A stretch of 61,738 nt of DNA from Candidatus Lokiarchaeota archaeon (GTDB lineage: Archaea > Asgardarchaeota > Thorarchaeia > Thorarchaeales > Thorarchaeaceae), in assembly GCA_014730275.1 (NCBI GenBank), contig WJIL01000148.1, forward strand, positions 1 to 61,738, read 5' to 3'. Positions 26,654-35,684 of the stretch are shown one piece after another (position 1 is the first letter of the stretch; every line of letters begins with the position of its first letter). Under the pieces are notes generated by a model that worked only from the letters and a program-made list of their open reading frames with translations, had not been told where the DNA came from and did not search any database. A program made the position numbers and the translations under genes.

Positions 26654-27601
26654 ATGGTAACTGGTTACAAAGTTTCAGAAGATGGTACACTGCAAGAACA
26701 GGAAATAACAAAAGATTCGTTGGATTCAGGTGAAGTCTTCTGTGTTGTTGATGGTGAAACCAAGAGTATCTTCCTTTGGAAAGGAAGTCAGGCAGGAATA
26801 AGAAGGAAATTCATTGGCGCGCGAGTAGCTACAAATCTACGAAGTGAATATGGTTTCCATTTCAGTGTCAGACCACTTGATGAAGGAGAGGAACCGCCTC
26901 CGTTCTTCGTTGCCTTAGAGGGAGAAGGAGCAAAGAGAGTAAAGAAACCAGGTGTAAAAACCCCTCCAAAACCCAAAAAGAAACCGAAGGACTCGGCAAA
27001 GAAGGAACCGAAGAAAGAACCAGAAGTCCCATCTTCAAAACCAGCTCCGCCACCGAAAAAAGTTCCAGAAAAGAGGACTCATGAGAAACCACCAACACCG
27101 CCTCCAACCAGCAGCGGAGCAAGTACAACACAGACCAGCTCCCAACCAAAAGAACCTGCCCCGGTTGCTAAAACAGCAACTAAAGCGCCAGATGATGAAA
27201 TCCAGTCCATGATTGAACAGCTGAAGAATCAAAGCCCACCAGAAGGCTATGAACGTGAATTGGTCATCATATACAATGAGCTTTACACTGTAGCCGAAAA
27301 GAAGACCTCAATCTTCGGAAAGGAAAAGATTGAGCACGAAATAGAGAAGGTCAAGGATCCTCCAGAAGGAACATTCATGGCTGAGGGATTCATTCCACGC
27401 GTCATTGTCAAAGATGGTACCGTATTGGGAATCGAGCTCCTTAAGGGCACTCCAGACGCCATTCTAAGCCCCATAAAAGTAGAGATGAAAGAAAGACTGG
27501 GCGATCTGATTACCTTCTTCAAAGAAGAGGTAGAAGAGGAAACAGCCAAGAATAAAAAGGCAGGCAGTAACAAAGGCAAAAAGAAACTCGTTGCTAAATG
27601 A
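26654..27601 (+). CDS. Gelsolin-like domain protein with Pro/Lys-rich linker
   Basis: 315 residues. Residues 22-90 read as a gelsolin-like repeat: SGEVFCVVDGETKSIFLWKG, then RKFIGARVATNLRSEYG (long helix). Asgard gelsolin-like proteins can bind and remodel actin. Residues 95-180 are a disordered linker of Lys, Pro, Ser and Thr (KTPPKPKKKPK). Residues 181-300 are a separate folded alpha/beta domain that I do not recognise (EGYERELVIIYNELYTVAEKK, then FMAEGFIPRVIVKDG). The last codon overlaps the next gene's ATG (ATGA), so the protein is made together with a roadblock/LC7 protein. Only one gelsolin repeat is present, versus three to six in animal gelsolin. Confidence 0.72.
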   Translation: MVTGYKVSEDGTLQEQEITKDSLDSGEVFCVVDGETKSIFLWKGSQAGIRRKFIGARVATNLRSEYGFHFSVRPLDEGEEPPPFFVALEGEGAKRVKKPGVKTPPKPKKKPKDSAKKEPKKEPEVPSSKPAPPPKKVPEKRTHEKPPTPPPTSSGASTTQTSSQPKEPAPVAKTATKAPDDEIQSMIEQLKNQSPPEGYERELVIIYNELYTVAEKKTSIFGKEKIEHEIEKVKDPPEGTFMAEGFIPRVIVKDGTVLGIELLKGTPDAILSPIKVEMKERLGDLITFFKEEVEEETAKNKKAGSNKGKKKLVAK

Positions 27602-28020
27602 GTTTCAAAAAAATCTTGGAGGAGAAGAAAACGTCCGCGCAATTAGATCCCGAAAAAGAAGAAGAGCTTGTAGAACTGCTGATGGGACTCACCAACTATG
27701 CTGATATGGATGCGATTGCAGTAGTGAGCAAACAAGGAGTGAAGCTCGCCTACTTCGCCACAGAAGAATCTGACGCCGACCCCGATCTTATGGCAGCTGT
27801 AAGTGCAGCTCTCCTGGTACAGGGTGAGATGGCAACCGATAAACTAGCCCTGGATGAATTATACGAGGTCATCGTCCGAGGGAGGGATGGTTTTGTTGTC
27901 CTCTCTCATGCAGGTGATTTCCTCATCATGGGGTCTGCGAAAGACATAACCTCAATGGGGCTCGCAGTAACCCAGATGCGAAAGTACGCCAAGGAAATCG
28001 GACGCCTTTTAGGAAAATAG
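27598..28020 (+). CDS. Roadblock/LC7-domain protein
   Basis: 140 residues. The roadblock/LC7 fold is suggested by LVELLMGLTNYADMDAIAVVSKQGVKLAYF, the helix DLMAAVSAALLVQGEMATDKL, VIVRGRDGFVVLSHAG and the final helix AVTQMRKYAKEIGRLL. Such proteins partner small Ras-like GTPases in bacteria and are abundant in Asgard archaea. A short charged N-terminal helix (KKILEEKKTSA) precedes the fold. It overlaps the gelsolin-like gene by four bases, a strong hint that the two products work together. Confidence 0.85.
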   Translation: MSFKKILEEKKTSAQLDPEKEEELVELLMGLTNYADMDAIAVVSKQGVKLAYFATEESDADPDLMAAVSAALLVQGEMATDKLALDELYEVIVRGRDGFVVLSHAGDFLIMGSAKDITSMGLAVTQMRKYAKEIGRLLGK

Positions 28021-28160
28021 ATGGTTTCAACGGCCAGCATCATAGGAGCTACATAGAGGATAATGGGTAGCAAATTGGAATGATTTTTGATATCCAGATA
28101 GAGTATTCCAAAACCCGTATATACAAGGACATTTTCTCTGCATTCGCCGGGTAATGAATC

Positions 28161-29360
28161 ATGAAGATGAGTATTACTCCGCGAGCTGCAAATCTAGAAT
28201 ACGCAATTCGAGATATTGTAGTGGCGGCTCGAGCATATGAGAAACGTGAAAATAAGGCACCGCTTTACCTCAACATAGGCGACCCGCTCAAGTATGACTG
28301 GGAAACGCCAGATTTTATGGTAGAAGCGCTTTGTTCAGCAGCAGAAGAAGGTCACAATGGCTATGCACCATCCGAAGGTAAGGACGTTCTGAAGCAAGCT
28401 GCAGCAGACAAAGAAAAACGAGTAAATGACATCAACATAGACCCTGAAAGGATCATTGTCACTACTGGTGTTTCCGAAGCAATCCAATTCCTTGCAGGTG
28501 CACTTGTAGAGAATGGATCCGAATTTCTTGTGCCAGGACCGGCTTATCCGCCGTATATTTCATTCATCAGTTACTTCGGGGGCAAACCTGTAACATACTG
28601 TACAAACGAAGAGGACAACTGGAACCCAGATATTGATGATCTCCGCAGCAAAATCAATGAGAAAACAGCTGGAATCCTAGTCATCAACCCCAACAATCCA
28701 ACGGGGGCAGTCTATGATAAATCAGCTCTGGAAGAAATAGCTAATATTGCCGCTGAGTACAAACTCCCGCTCATCAGTGACGAAATCTATGATCAACTGA
28801 CCTATGACAAAAAACAAACACCTATGGTCAAAGCAGCCAAGGACGTGCCAGTGGTTGGATTCAATGGAATAAGCAAGGTTTACCTCGCCCCAGGTTGGCG
28901 AATTGGATATGTCTACTTCCATGACGATGACGGAGAACTAGAGCCCTTGCGAGATGCTATGGTTCGACAGGCGAGAATACGAATCTGTACAAATGGGCCA
29001 GCACAACATGGCGCAGTTGCGGCCCTGAAAAGCAACGGCAGTCATCTAGAAAGCGTGATGCAACGACTAAGAAAGCGAAGAGATTTCATTCATGAACGGC
29101 TCAATGCTATAGACTCCATTTCAACAACGCTCCCCCAAGCAGCATTCTACATCATGCCCAAAGTTGATCTTAAGGGCAGGTGGAAGAATGATAAGGAATT
29201 CGTCTTGGATGTACTGAATGAAACAGGCGTAGTATTCGTCCCTGGTTCAGGCTTTTGTCCGAAGTATGGGGCTAATCACTTTAGAAGTGTCTTTTTGCCA
29301 CCACTAGATACACTTGAGAAGGCCATGAACAGACTGGAAAGCTTCATGCAGAAGCATTAG
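28161..29360 (+). CDS. PLP-dependent class I aminotransferase (AlaT-like)
   Basis: 399 residues, fold type I. The opening (AIRDIVVAARAYE, LYLNIGDPLKYDWETP) and the catalytic lysine region GISKVYLAPGWRIGY, with NPNNPTGAVYDK and SDEIYDQLTYD (PLP-binding Asp/Tyr), place it in the AlaT/aspartate aminotransferase group. The nearest functional guess is alanine aminotransferase, coupling pyruvate and glutamate. ATG 28161 or 28167 may start it. A TATA-like GTATATAC is near 28118. It is not coupled to the roadblock gene. Confidence 0.88.
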   Translation: MKMSITPRAANLEYAIRDIVVAARAYEKRENKAPLYLNIGDPLKYDWETPDFMVEALCSAAEEGHNGYAPSEGKDVLKQAAADKEKRVNDINIDPERIIVTTGVSEAIQFLAGALVENGSEFLVPGPAYPPYISFISYFGGKPVTYCTNEEDNWNPDIDDLRSKINEKTAGILVINPNNPTGAVYDKSALEEIANIAAEYKLPLISDEIYDQLTYDKKQTPMVKAAKDVPVVGFNGISKVYLAPGWRIGYVYFHDDDGELEPLRDAMVRQARIRICTNGPAQHGAVAALKSNGSHLESVMQRLRKRRDFIHERLNAIDSISTTLPQAAFYIMPKVDLKGRWKNDKEFVLDVLNETGVVFVPGSGFCPKYGANHFRSVFLPPLDTLEKAMNRLESFMQKH

Positions 29361-29373
29361 CATTTTCGCTTAG

Positions 29374-31143
29374 CTAGTCGGGTACCAAATCAGTATCCTG
29401 TTCAAAGGCGTTGAGGATTTCTGTCTTCATAGACCGAATCTCAGCAAGACGTCGCTCCACATTGTCTGCGTTTTCTTGTGCCTTCTCACTAGCTTGTCTT
29501 TGACTCTCCGAGGCTTTGGCTAATTGTGTTTTGAGAACTTCAACCTCGGATAGCGCAGCTTGGATATTCTCAGTTGCATCTTCAGACGATGCCCTCATCA
29601 TGCCAGGCTCCTTCCCAGGGATTTCCCGTACAAGAGAAGCTGTTTCTGTAAGGGTGTTGGATATTCCGTCGATTTGCTGTGTCATAGCATCAAGTAGCTG
29701 CTTGGTTCCGCTTGATGAAGCCAAGTCCTGCATACGATTCACAGCAGGAACAAGCTCAGTATCAATGTCTGAGAAGTACTTCTCAATAATATCCAAAACA
29801 TCACCTTTCAGGGAGGTAATGGCGGATGAAACAGCACGACGTTTTGCTTCTTTCCGTTGTGTCTGAAGAGAATTCCTCAAAGCCTCATCGGCGAGTAGGT
29901 CGTCCAGTTTGTTAATGAGTTCGTTGACAATTTTCACTCTGGACTTCGCAATATCCAACTCACCAGACTCGAGTTTTTCTTGTGCTTTGTTCAGCGAAGA
30001 TTTCAGCTGCTTCAGAATTCGTTCTAGAGGCTCTTGGTCAAAGGGGAATTGTTCAAGAGAAGTACTAAGGAGCCCGATTCTGCCCTCAGTAATATCCAAA
30101 TCCTGAGCAATCTTCTCGCTTTCCTTGTAGTCTTTGAGAGTAAGAATACCAGGTCCAATCTGGAGAGAGTATTCAGTTTTGAGTCGATCCGAATAGGAAC
30201 CCCGGAGCAGGATTTCATAATCGCGAGATCCCATCATTTCTTCAGCTGCCTTTGCGGTAATCTGAAGCTCAACTGAATCATCAGCCCCGATAGTTTGGAA
30301 TTGTTTCCTTACATCTCCAGAAACGAGTTTAAGACCATCGTCTAGATGCCACTCCACAATCACATTATGGGCAGCTCCCTCACCAACATTGTTTACTACA
30401 GCAACCAGTCCCAATTCCTCTGAGAAGGTCATGTCAATAGGTAGTTGGAGACGACCTGTCAACTTGGGAGTCTGAAGCTTGCCACGGAGGATCTCCCGAA
30501 CCATCTCGAGACCCTTGTCCACATATTTCGCGAAGTATGATGCTTTTGCGCTGGAAAGGGCTGGCTTGAGTTCGGATATAGCCATTGTTTCAGCCTCCGA
30601 AAAAGCCTCAATATTGATATTGGCAATGGCTTGTTCCAGTTTGTTAATGAGACCTGACAGCCGCTGAACAGCGGGAAAACTCAGTTTCGAACCGTACTGA
30701 TTTTGAAATTCACGAGCTTTCTTGAAGGCCTTATCTTCCTGTCCAATCATCACGTACATCAGACACGATGTCATAGCCAAGGCTGTACCATTTTTCGTTT
30801 CTGCTGGTTCGTCCCACATCAGATGTTCAGATGCTGCTGCATAGAGATCATCTGCCGCACTCTCATAAGCACGAATTGCTTCGCCTGCTTCTGCAAGGTG
30901 GGAGTAAACATCACCTGCTTCTGACGAATTGCGCGCAGCAATTTTGTAGCCTTTTGAACTTCGATATTCTGTTGCAGACTCGATATAGGCTCTTGCAGCC
31001 TGAACGAAAAGCTCCCTCGCCTTTGAGCTGTTTCCGCTAGACTCAAGCTCCTTTGCTTGCCGGAGGAGGTTGCCTCCTCCCGATTGTCGACTAGCATCTT
31101 TCCGTGATTCTTCAATTATCCTAGATTTCCTCTCTTCAGACAT
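29374..31143 (-). CDS. TPR/SNAP-like helical protein with Ig-like domain and coiled coil
   Basis: 589 residues from ATG 31143, which GGAGGT (about 31150-31155) supports; ATG 31185 would add 14 unsupported residues. Residues ~20-190 are helical hairpins of the TPR/alpha-SNAP kind (AKELESSGNSSKARELFVQAARAYIE, then AGEAIRAYESAADDLYAAA). Residues ~205-325 look like a beta sandwich (VVNNVGEGAAHNVIVEWHLDDGLKL). The rest is long coiled coil (ILKQLKSSLNKAQEKLESGELD and onward). No signal or membrane segment. It could be a scaffold or adaptor; homology to SNAP is by pattern only. The aminotransferase gene converges on it. Confidence 0.6.
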   Translation of the reverse strand: MSEERKSRIIEESRKDASRQSGGGNLLRQAKELESSGNSSKARELFVQAARAYIESATEYRSSKGYKIAARNSSEAGDVYSHLAEAGEAIRAYESAADDLYAAASEHLMWDEPAETKNGTALAMTSCLMYVMIGQEDKAFKKAREFQNQYGSKLSFPAVQRLSGLINKLEQAIANINIEAFSEAETMAISELKPALSSAKASYFAKYVDKGLEMVREILRGKLQTPKLTGRLQLPIDMTFSEELGLVAVVNNVGEGAAHNVIVEWHLDDGLKLVSGDVRKQFQTIGADDSVELQITAKAAEEMMGSRDYEILLRGSYSDRLKTEYSLQIGPGILTLKDYKESEKIAQDLDITEGRIGLLSTSLEQFPFDQEPLERILKQLKSSLNKAQEKLESGELDIAKSRVKIVNELINKLDDLLADEALRNSLQTQRKEAKRRAVSSAITSLKGDVLDIIEKYFSDIDTELVPAVNRMQDLASSSGTKQLLDAMTQQIDGISNTLTETASLVREIPGKEPGMMRASSEDATENIQAALSEVEVLKTQLAKASESQRQASEKAQENADNVERRLAEIRSMKTEILNAFEQDTDLVPD

Positions 31144-31240
31144 CCGATTATACCTCCCAAGTGCCGTTTGGTATCCTATAGGCATCTCCTATAGCATATG
31201 CACTTATTCTAGGGACCTATTGATTTACTCGAAAATCAAC

Positions 31241-31531
31241 CTAATAGACTTCACGTGGTGATTTCTTCAGTCGGTCAGGCAATCCCCCGCCGTGGCCTTG
31301 GATTTCCAAATCATATCCTCGTCCAATTCGTCCGCGATTGCTTGTTTGGAATCCAGACTTCTGAATGGAACGGGCATTTCGTTCTGCTGCACGTCGCTGA
31401 ATCATACTTGCACCAGTTGGTATAGATAGAATCAGTTTTTTCTGTCTATCATCGATTTCCAAAGTTATTGGAGCAGTTGCTTCGCCAGCGCATTCATGAA
31501 ATTTGCTGTCTCGATACTCAAGAGTCGTCAT
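31241..31531 (-). CDS. Small conserved-looking hypothetical protein
   Basis: 96 residues from ATG 31531, which has GGTG nine bases upstream; ATG 31573 would add 14 residues with no site. The first half forms strands (TTLEYRDSKFHEC, APITLEIDDRQKKLILSIP) and the second a basic, Gly-rich tail (QRRAAERNARSIQKSG, RIGRGYDLEI). Unrecognised; a nucleic-acid role is possible from the charge alone. Confidence 0.5.
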   Translation of the reverse strand: MTTLEYRDSKFHECAGEATAPITLEIDDRQKKLILSIPTGASMIQRRAAERNARSIQKSGFQTSNRGRIGRGYDLEIQGHGGGLPDRLKKSPREVY

Positions 31532-31628
31532 TGTATAGCACCATTTTATGGTTGATGATTCTGTGTTTGTCATTCTAGCATATTAGGGTTATCGCGATAA
31601 AGGCCGTAATTAAGCCAGAAAATCCAAA

Positions 31629-31663
31629 AAAGATGAGCAATGGGGACCATTATTGCAGTCCCC
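31629..31663 (-). terminator. Hairpin terminator for the 31703-31978 gene
   Basis: On the minus strand GGGGAC/GTCCCC (31663-31642) forms a six-bp stem; a T-run (TTTTTT, about 31631-31626) follows some 10 bases later. Confidence 0.5.
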
Positions 31664-31702
31664 AAGCTGATTGGTAGTGTTCAGTATTTCATGTAGCCGT
31701 GA

Positions 31703-31978
31703 TCAGTCCGGAGGTGGAGGTGCAGGAGGAGTGTCTCCTTCATCAGTATCTATTGGTCGCAGGACTGAATCTCTTTTCTTACTTGTTAGGAAGAAACCAG
31801 CAACTATCAACAGAAGGCCTACAATGGCTATGACTGCACCAATTATCATGGTATAGCCTTCAACCAATGTAATACCAAATGAGGGCAGTAGCGCTATGAT
31901 CGAGCCCGCGATAACAAGTAGGGCACCAAAGCAGACTGGGCCACTTCTAACATACTCTCTAATTGTGAGATATGACAT
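31703..31978 (-). CDS. Small two-helix membrane protein
   Basis: 91 residues with two transmembrane helices (PVCFGALLVIAGSIIALLPSF and YTMIIGAVIAIVGLLLIVAGFFL) joined by a short loop, and a Pro/Asp-rich cytosolic tail. It belongs to no family I can name; the layout resembles small DUF-type membrane proteins common in archaea. GAAGGGAG stands just before the ATG. Confidence 0.6.
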   Translation of the reverse strand: MSYLTIREYVRSGPVCFGALLVIAGSIIALLPSFGITLVEGYTMIIGAVIAIVGLLLIVAGFFLTSKKRDSVLRPIDTDEGDTPPAPPPPD

Positions 31979-32059
31979 GTTCGTAATCTCCCTTCATAAT
32001 AACCCAAATGGTTATCTCTAACTCAGTGCTAATATCTTCACGATTTAAGATTATCTCAG

Positions 32060-32914
32060 CTATTCAGGGGAGTTCAACGACACTGTAAGGCGGCACCCTT
32101 CATCTTCGAGTTCGATTTTTGTCCCACAATCAACAGCTTCAGCCACATGCTCTGCAATAAGCTTATGAAAAATGCATGGATATCTGGCAGGAAAAGCTCC
32201 TTCAATAGCCTCATAGTTGTTCGATTCCTGGAGGAGAGCGCATTTGTCGACTGTTACTCTCAGAGAATTTTCATCGGAGTCTACAACCTGACTCTGGTGC
32301 GAACATGCAAGTATGAGATAGGCCAGCTTGGCCACAGGTGAGGTAGGATTTCCCCTGTTTTTCCAGGACCGAACGATTCCTAGAGATGCTTGTCGGAACA
32401 TGAGATCGAGATGACCTTCTGGCAGGGAATTGCCATAAGCGGCCATTTCAGAAAGTATGAAAGCGTGACTCTCTATGATAGTTCTGATTTCTTCCTCAGG
32501 TTGTTTTTCAGAAATAATTGGAAGTTTCTCAACCGTAACTGTCTCAAGAATTGGTTCTTCCACAACCGGTTCCTCTTGAACTTGGGTAGTTCCTGTATGT
32601 GAACCGTCTTCATAAACTAAATCTGGCACTTCGTAATCAGGACTAAGACCTGACTGTTGATATCGTCGCGCAAACTGCATGAGTCTTCCGGCAGCTCTAG
32701 CAACTGTGTGGCGACTCAGACCTTCAAGGCGGATATGCCCGTAGATCACGCCAACAACGTTTTCAAGCATCAGTTCGGGGATTTCTTTCTCAGCAAGGAT
32801 TTTCTTTCCGCGAACAACCCTTACAGCCCAGTAGTCCCCCAATACACCCATCTGGCCTGCATATGAGCTATTTGGGATGCCAACTAAGGGCGAGATAGGA
32901 TAGAAGTCAGACAT
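32060..32914 (-). CDS. Unknown two-domain protein
   Basis: 284 residues, not recognised. The N-terminal part (to ~100) is helical with a possible helix-turn-helix-like stretch (GLSRHTVARAAGRLMQFARRY); the middle is an acidic Glu/Val-rich linker; the C-terminal ~150 residues form a compact domain ending in strands (VTVDKCALLQ...GTKIELEDEGCRLTVSL). Cysteines in the C-terminal part (KCALL, YPCIF, VDCG, EGCRL) are spaced roughly as in V4R- or ATC-hydrolase-like ligand-binding domains, but this is weak. Divergence from other known genes gives no context; the mannosidase gene on the same strand is upstream. Confidence 0.5.
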   Translation of the reverse strand: MSDFYPISPLVGIPNSSYAGQMGVLGDYWAVRVVRGKKILAEKEIPELMLENVVGVIYGHIRLEGLSRHTVARAAGRLMQFARRYQQSGLSPDYEVPDLVYEDGSHTGTTQVQEEPVVEEPILETVTVEKLPIISEKQPEEEIRTIIESHAFILSEMAAYGNSLPEGHLDLMFRQASLGIVRSWKNRGNPTSPVAKLAYLILACSHQSQVVDSDENSLRVTVDKCALLQESNNYEAIEGAFPARYPCIFHKLIAEHVAEAVDCGTKIELEDEGCRLTVSLNSPE

Positions 32915-33002
32915 GTCGTATCATCTCACCGAATTCCATTCATCCAATCCTTCACAGACAACAAGAAAAGGGTATCGCCAACAGATACAGGTTCACGTCC
33001 CA

Positions 33003-35486
33003 TTAAGCAAACTCAACGCGGAGAGTAAGTATGGTATGTGGATCTACATGGATTTCGGCCTTCTTTCCATCAAAACTCACACTACCAATAGTCTCTTCGC
33101 ACATATCGGTCAATTCTATGCTGTTGAGTTCTCTATGAAATTGTAATTCTGAAGTTCCCTCATTTCCGCAAGGCTCATACAGCCTGAGAACATATTCGTG
33201 GGGATTCTCAGTGGGTTTTAGACATGATAGGCACAAATCACAGCCTTCAATTTTCAACCATGATAGCTCCCTGTTGGCATCAGACGCCAACGAGCCGTCA
33301 ATAAGGGAGCATAGTAGCGGGATTCTATGCTCGGTTGAACGTCTCCAGACCTTGGCTTCTCGCCAGTCACCATTATGAGGGATAATTGAGCCTCGAAAGG
33401 TATGCATACCTTCTTCTTTTGCTAAAGGCGTGGCCACTTGGTCGTCATACTTGCCGTGAGAAAGCCAATCCACACTTCGAAGAAGCGTTACTTCAAGGAT
33501 ACCATCTTGGTAGCTGTATTCATGTAAACCGACATTTGAGAAGCACACACCAGTATTTGGACCTGAACAGTCTACCCAGTCCAATGCTGGAAAGTCCTTT
33601 GATGTCCTTTGACTGCCACAATCAGGATTTCCCAGAAATCGCGTTTCACTTCCAAACTGGGCTCCAACAACAACACGATCCGAATAGGTGTTGGTTGGGA
33701 ATCTGAGGCGAACTCGTCTATGTACGCCTTTGAAATTCAGATTCGTTTCTGTGTCAACCCGTCGTATAGATTTGTAAAGAGTAAACCGCTGCGTGAAAGG
33801 GCTTTCAGAAATCGTGCTATGAATTTCCGCAATTGCTGCTACCGGCCCGCTTTCTATGACTGCCATGTCACCCTCGTTGCGAGATGAATCCAGTTTCTGT
33901 TTTTCAGAAGCAAGCTGCGAAGAATCGTGAGCATATAGATCACCAACCTCGTTTTCAACTGATATAGTGTGCGCCATTCCATTGAAAACCTCCGCTCCAT
34001 TGGTCTTATCGAACAATCGGCATAATGATCCGCTGTACTCATCGAACTCAATAACAAGCTCGTTGGACTCCATCCAGCTATCACCACATTCGAGGGGATC
34101 ATCAAATTCAGACTCCTCAGCACCTTCTCTAACATTGTATATTCTGAATCCTGTACTCGGCATGTTTTCAGCTATGAAAAGTAATTCCTCAAAACCATTC
34201 TCAGTCTCAATAATTTGGTGGGGTACAATTTCTCCCTCTGAATCCACGATTTCAATATTCTTACCCAGCTTAGCATCATCGAGATGGACTCGTGCTACGT
34301 CGGTTCGAACCCAAGATAACGGATTTACAACCAGAATCGAACCCAGACCTTCTTTCGTCATGAGTTCTGTTGCCAATGTCTGTAGCTCGTTCTCCAGTAT
34401 CATATCTGCTTTTTCGACAGCATTGGTGTATCTTCTCAAAGCCATTCGATATGGTTTGTCTCCACAAATTCCCCGTATGATGTTATGATCTTGATTGAAT
34501 AACAGCATTTTCCAAACATTATCGAGAGCTTTGCTTCTGTTATGGTTCTGTGAAAGTGCAAGACAAACTTCGGTCACATACAGAAGGCTTTCCAGTCTCC
34601 TGTTAAGCAGCTTCAATTCAACACGAGAACTCAGGCCCCCAGAAGCTATATGGCGAAAACGATTCGAAAGCAAAGGACCACTGATTTTTGGCAATCTCGC
34701 CTGAACGGACTTCATCTTTTCGACATACTCTAATGGTGTGACAATGGTGCTCGCCATATCACCGAAGAACTCATTCCAAGCTTCAATTACCTCTGAAAGT
34801 TGCATTGGAGGTGCCACCAACTCTCCCCCCATAGCCAGAAACAGATTTCCGGATATATTTCGTGCCATCTTCTTTTCAATGGCAAGCATGACTTGCGAGA
34901 AAGCTTCTCGTTTGGATTCCGAGAGCCAAGCAGCAAGGTCATATCCCTCTGATAACCAGACTGCAAATACTCTGCTTCCGTCAGGGGCAACTAAAGAGAA
35001 TTCACTAGGGCCATCATATGGCATGCCTCTTGAGAAAAACAATGAATCAATACCGGACAACCGAAGTATTTGTGGAATTTGACTGCAAAAGCCAGCAGAA
35101 TCGATTGCCCAGCCGGTTTGGATGTCTACGCCAAGTTTTTGTTTTGCATATCTCTTACCGAATAGAAACTGTCTTGCGATTGATTCTCCATCAGGGATAA
35201 CGAAGTCGGGCATTACATAAGTTCCACCAACCAGTTCCAAGCTTCCTTCTAGAATTCGCTCCTGTAGCGCATCCCAGTAGTTTGGAAAAAGCTTCTGGAA
35301 GCCTTCAAGAAGTGTAGTTTGACCGATGCAAAATCGATGCGTATCATCTCGATCTAGGAAATCAAGGGCAGCTTTGAGATTCCAAGCTGCCATGCTCATA
35401 TTGTGTTCGTATGTCTCAACATCAGCATTATCAAAATGAGAAAAAGGACAAATATTGAGAACCGAACGCTCCGATGAATCCACCAT
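33003..35486 (-). CDS. Glycoside hydrolase family 38 alpha-mannosidase
   Basis: 827 residues. The zinc ligands appear at once in FSHFDNADV (His17, Asp19) and the catalytic nucleophile is Asp129 in GWAIDSAGF; QIPQILRLSGIDSLFFSRG follows as in GH38. A central helical bundle (LFNQDHNIIRG contains the second metal His) and C-terminal beta domains (QRFTLYKSIRRVDTETNLNF; HRVRLRFPTN) complete the fold. There is no signal peptide, so it likely works in the cytosol on mannose-containing glycans or glycoconjugates. It is somewhat shorter than lysosomal enzymes, as in prokaryotic members. Confidence 0.85.
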   Translation of the reverse strand: MVDSSERSVLNICPFSHFDNADVETYEHNMSMAAWNLKAALDFLDRDDTHRFCIGQTTLLEGFQKLFPNYWDALQERILEGSLELVGGTYVMPDFVIPDGESIARQFLFGKRYAKQKLGVDIQTGWAIDSAGFCSQIPQILRLSGIDSLFFSRGMPYDGPSEFSLVAPDGSRVFAVWLSEGYDLAAWLSESKREAFSQVMLAIEKKMARNISGNLFLAMGGELVAPPMQLSEVIEAWNEFFGDMASTIVTPLEYVEKMKSVQARLPKISGPLLSNRFRHIASGGLSSRVELKLLNRRLESLLYVTEVCLALSQNHNRSKALDNVWKMLLFNQDHNIIRGICGDKPYRMALRRYTNAVEKADMILENELQTLATELMTKEGLGSILVVNPLSWVRTDVARVHLDDAKLGKNIEIVDSEGEIVPHQIIETENGFEELLFIAENMPSTGFRIYNVREGAEESEFDDPLECGDSWMESNELVIEFDEYSGSLCRLFDKTNGAEVFNGMAHTISVENEVGDLYAHDSSQLASEKQKLDSSRNEGDMAVIESGPVAAIAEIHSTISESPFTQRFTLYKSIRRVDTETNLNFKGVHRRVRLRFPTNTYSDRVVVGAQFGSETRFLGNPDCGSQRTSKDFPALDWVDCSGPNTGVCFSNVGLHEYSYQDGILEVTLLRSVDWLSHGKYDDQVATPLAKEEGMHTFRGSIIPHNGDWREAKVWRRSTEHRIPLLCSLIDGSLASDANRELSWLKIEGCDLCLSCLKPTENPHEYVLRLYEPCGNEGTSELQFHRELNSIELTDMCEETIGSVSFDGKKAEIHVDPHTILTLRVEFA

Positions 35487-35633
35487 TAAGACCTCGATTT
35501 CTGTGTTGAATACTGAGGCCTACAGACTGCCTTATAGAGGTATTCGGTCTCTTCTTTTGGATAATCGAGATAGCAGATTCATTTGTAACAGAATAATGGC
35601 ATCAATACTCAGATACTAAGCAAAGTGACATCA

Positions 35634-35669
35634 AAAAAGAAGAAGAAAAGGGACGAAATAAATCGTCCC
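35634..35669 (-). terminator. Strong intrinsic terminator of the hsp20-cdc48 operon
   Basis: A perfect seven-bp stem GGGACGA/TCGTCCC (35669-35650) with a six-base loop is followed on the minus strand by CTTTTCTTCTTCTTTTTT. It lies 15 bases after the cdc48 stop. Confidence 0.75.
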
Positions 35670-35684
35670 CATTCCAAGGTGGCT

